Part shown: positions 61,601-64,000 of the stretch, one piece after another
Layout: every line of letters starts with the position of its first letter
Numbering within the stretch: the first letter of the stretch is position 1
NCBI GenBank assembly: GCA_030019395.1
Contig: JASEES010000004.1
Span: forward strand, 29,715 to 93,714
Length of the DNA: 64,000 nt
Reading direction: 5' to 3'
Origin: Methanolinea sp.
Lineage (GTDB): Archaea; Halobacteriota; Methanomicrobia; Methanomicrobiales; Methanospirillaceae
Made by a program: the position numbers and the translations under genes
Notes under the pieces: generated by a model
Told to the model about the DNA's origin: nothing
Seen by the model: only the letters and a program-made list of their open reading frames with translations
Databases searched by the model: none

Positions 61601-64000
61601 ATGACAAGCGAAAGAGGGCTGCAGATAGTAGTTACTATCCTCGTGTTTCTCGCCCTGGTGATCCCGGCGTCGGCCACACTCGCCATTACCGGGATAGACC
61701 CATCCAGCGGACTGAACACAGAGGATGACCTGTACATATCAAACCTGTCGGGAACGGACTTTCCCGGCCAGGGAGAAGCAACAGTCGCGTTGAGGATGAG
61801 CGGTGAGGAGAATATCACCGGCAGGTATGTCACCGTGGTTTCACCTTCCCGGATTACATGCGTCTTTGACCTGACCGGCCGTAAGGCGGGACTCTGGGAC
61901 GTGGTCGTGACCAATGAAACCAGTGGCGAATCCGTCACTCGTGAGAAGGCCTTCACCATCGAGAATCCAAGTCCTGAAATCACAGCCATTTCCCCCGCAT
62001 TCGGGGAGAACGACGACTGGGTCGATATCACGAACCTTGCCGGGAGCAACTTCCTGCCAAACGTCACCGTGAACCTGACGAGGGGTGCAACAACCATCCC
62101 CGGTGAAAACGTCACCCGCGTCAGTTCATCGCAGATCACCTGCCGCTTCAACATCACGTTCGCAGAACCCGGATTCTACAACGTCACGGTGACCAACGAA
62201 GATGGAAAGTACAAGACCCTGATCAATGGGTTCGAGGTACGGTATCCGAGACCTGTTGTCACGGCCATTTACCCATCATCCGGTACAAATGACATGGTCG
62301 TAGGGATAACGAACCTGTCCGGTTCCGGTTTCATGCCAGGGGCGAATGTCTCACTCCGGAGATCAGGACATGATGATATTCCCACGATCAATGGTGCAAT
62401 CGTTGAGTCATCGGGCAAGATCCTCTGCTTCTTTGACTTAAACGGCGCCCATGTCGGAAAGTGGGATGTCGTCGTGAGGAATCTTGATGGCCAGAACGGA
62501 ACCCTGCCATCCGGTTTCACGATCTATTACCCTGATGCCCCTTCGGTGACCGGCATCGTCCCGGCCACCGGGCAGAACACGGGCAACATCCTCGCAAACG
62601 TGACGGGCAGCGGCTTCCACGAGAACCCGGCAGTTCTCCTTGCAAAGGGGACACAGACAGTTGCAGGGAGCGTCCTCTCGGTATCGGGGACTGATATCGG
62701 AGTCCGGTTCAACCTCACCGGAGTTCCTGCCGGGAAATACAACCTGACCGTCACCAACGAGGATGGACAGGGAGCCACGAAGGTTGAGGCATTTACCGTC
62801 ACCAACCCTCCGCCTACGGTAACAGACGTTGATCCGTCCTCGGCACTTAACACGGGAGATTACGTACTACTGGATATCACCGGGACAGGGTTCCTTTCAG
62901 GGGCAACCGTCACATTTACGAGGGGATCAACGACGTTTTCGGAAAGCAGTACGTACGTAAACAGCACACATCTCCGGTGCACGGTCTCATTCTCCGGGAA
63001 GGAGGCCGGAGAATATAATGTCACAGTGACGAACACCGACGGCCTGTCCGGAACATGGGAAGGTGTCTTCACCATCCAGAACCCGGCCCCCGTCGTCCAT
63101 GCAATATCTCCCCATGAGGGACAGAACACCGGATTGCTGGAGAACGTCGTCGTTACAGGTGAGAATTTCCTGCCCGGCGCGGGTGTAAACCTCACACGAT
63201 CGGGAGAGAATCCCATTACCGGCAGTCCGGTGACGTGGATAAATGCAACTGCACTCTCGTGCACATTTGACCTGACAGGGAAAAAGGCAGGGGCATGGAC
63301 AGTCATCGTCGCAAACCCCGACGGGCGGACAAGTATCGAGCCTGTTGTCTTCACCATCACGAACCCGCCGCCCAACCCGCAGGATATCGTCCCCGATTCA
63401 TGGCCGAACAACGGACCGGTTGGAATCACCGGACTGACGGGCAGCGGTTTCCTTCCCAATGCCACCGTGAAGCTCACACGGGAAGGGGAAAATGACATTC
63501 CCGGAACAGGAGTGGATATTAATGTTACCTCCCAGACCATCATGTGCTTCTTCAACCTGAACGGGGCACGTGTTGGCTATTGGAACGTTGTCGTCAGGAA
63601 TGACGATGGCCAGTCAGGAACCCTCGAGAATGCCTTCTTCGTCCGGTACCCTGCAGCCCCGGCAGTCCTGGCAATCGAACCCGCGTCCGGTCCCAACGAC
63701 GGTCCCATCACGATCTCAAACCTGTCCGGATCCGGGTTCCATCCAAACGCAACGGTAAGGCTGACCCGGGCGTCGCTCCCCGATATCATTGCAACGAATG
63801 TAACTGTGGTCGATTCCGGAAAGATCACCTGCACGCTCAACCTGGCGGGGGCCGTGCCCGGTTCGTGGGATGTTATCGTCACGAACGATGACGGGCAGGC
63901 GGGGGAGATCTCCGGAGGATTCGAGGTCCGGTACCCCGCACCAACGGTGACAGGAATAACCCCTGCCAGGGGGAACAATAACCAGATCGTCCCGTTCAGA
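61601..64000 (+). CDS. Giant IPT/TIG-repeat surface protein (3' end outside window)
   Basis: An uninterrupted frame of 800 codons runs off the window. Residues 1-25 are a Sec signal peptide (core IVVTILVFLALVIPASA). Eight complete immunoglobulin-like IPT/TIG repeats of about 90-97 residues follow (about 28-126, 127-218, 219-315, 316-405, 406-497, 498-592, 593-687, 688-782) and a ninth begins. Each repeat reads as ITxIxPxxGxN, then NLSGSGF, then CxFDLxGxxxGxWDVVVTNxDG. Many N-x-S/T sequons suggest heavy N-glycosylation. It is probably a wall or surface adhesion protein; a C-terminal anchor would lie beyond the window. Confidence 0.9.
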   Translation, partial: MTSERGLQIVVTILVFLALVIPASATLAITGIDPSSGLNTEDDLYISNLSGTDFPGQGEATVALRMSGEENITGRYVTVVSPSRITCVFDLTGRKAGLWDVVVTNETSGESVTREKAFTIENPSPEITAISPAFGENDDWVDITNLAGSNFLPNVTVNLTRGATTIPGENVTRVSSSQITCRFNITFAEPGFYNVTVTNEDGKYKTLINGFEVRYPRPVVTAIYPSSGTNDMVVGITNLSGSGFMPGANVSLRRSGHDDIPTINGAIVESSGKILCFFDLNGAHVGKWDVVVRNLDGQNGTLPSGFTIYYPDAPSVTGIVPATGQNTGNILANVTGSGFHENPAVLLAKGTQTVAGSVLSVSGTDIGVRFNLTGVPAGKYNLTVTNEDGQGATKVEAFTVTNPPPTVTDVDPSSALNTGDYVLLDITGTGFLSGATVTFTRGSTTFSESSTYVNSTHLRCTVSFSGKEAGEYNVTVTNTDGLSGTWEGVFTIQNPAPVVHAISPHEGQNTGLLENVVVTGENFLPGAGVNLTRSGENPITGSPVTWINATALSCTFDLTGKKAGAWTVIVANPDGRTSIEPVVFTITNPPPNPQDIVPDSWPNNGPVGITGLTGSGFLPNATVKLTREGENDIPGTGVDINVTSQTIMCFFNLNGARVGYWNVVVRNDDGQSGTLENAFFVRYPAAPAVLAIEPASGPNDGPITISNLSGSGFHPNATVRLTRASLPDIIATNVTVVDSGKITCTLNLAGAVPGSWDVIVTNDDGQAGEISGGFEVRYPAPTVTGITPARGNNNQIVPFR

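Noticed and set aside
61546..63978. Several minus-strand frames opposite the TIG-repeat gene
   Set aside because: They mirror the repeat array on the opposite strand and share internal repetition only for that reason.
1..64000. CRISPR arrays, IS elements, prophage or integrative element
   Set aside because: I saw no regularly spaced repeats, transposase, integrase or attachment-site pattern in the window.

Overview
The window looks like a chromosomal segment of a methanogenic archaeon, most likely order Methanomicrobiales (inferred from gene content, not from a search). It has an A-type ATP synthase operon, a thermosome, eIF5A, archaeal LonB, archaemetzincin, GfcR, a Nob1-type PIN nuclease, TrmG10, 6-phospho-3-hexuloisomerase, DUF4013 and Mrp/NBP35 genes, alongside bacterial-type DnaK/DnaJ/GrpE and PurH. 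Base composition is GC-rich and most genes are tightly packed, often with ATGA/GTGA 4-bp overlaps. Many starts have archaeal TATA boxes at leaderless distance. I see no IS element, CRISPR array, prophage or origin. One tRNA is present, Ser(CGA).

Layout, left to right. 1-3.5 kb: the tail of an acyltransferase-like membrane protein, then a membrane sensor kinase and a REC-PAS-TPR protein. 3.7-6.9 kb: adenine deaminase and phosphoglycerate kinase. 6.9-15.2 kb: a complete leftward A-type ATP synthase operon H-I-K-E-C-F-A-B-D with pgk appended. 15.3-21.2 kb: a type IV pilus/archaellum-like secretion ATPase and membrane platform, facing two overlapping KaiC/RAD55-like genes of which one has lost its Walker A lysine. 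21.2-26.0 kb: a proteolysis operon LonB-TldD-TldE-BofA. 26.1-29.0 kb: prs-rtcA-nob1-like, then gfcR. 29.1-30.7 kb: thermosome. 30.9-33.5 kb: archaemetzincin, an EFR1 flavodoxin/ferredoxin protein, a MoaD/ThiS-like mini-protein, tRNA-Ser and a lipoprotein. 33.7-36.7 kb: a three-gene surface-glycan operon. 36.8-41 kb: a stand-alone LigD-type phosphoesterase and leuA-ilvB-ilvN. 41-45 kb: DUF4013, purH, and a zinc-ribbon PAPS/APS-reductase-like protein. 45-50.5 kb: grpE-dnaK-dnaJ, trmG10 and a PP2C phosphatase. 50.6-55.3 kb: DUF169, NAD kinase, FBPase/IMPase, eIF5A, a secreted Pro/Thr-rich protein, a PEBP protein and RNase HI. 55.4-61.1 kb: Mrp ATPase with a small partner gene, an ACT-ACT-metallo-beta-lactamase fusion, phi, an aminotransferase and an M42 peptidase. 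61.6-64 kb: the start of a very large IPT/TIG-repeat surface protein that runs off the window.

Functionally the segment combines energy conservation, protein quality control (LonB/TldDE/BofA, thermosome, DnaK system, archaemetzincin, M42), nucleotide and sugar-phosphate metabolism (prs, phi, adenine deaminase, purH, FBPase), branched-chain amino acid synthesis and cell-surface functions. The least explained parts are the divergent secretion/KaiC-pair locus, the LonB-TldDE-BofA operon, the ACT-ACT-MBL protein, the Zn-ribbon APS-reductase-like protein, leuA with its start codon one base out of frame, and the TIG-repeat protein.
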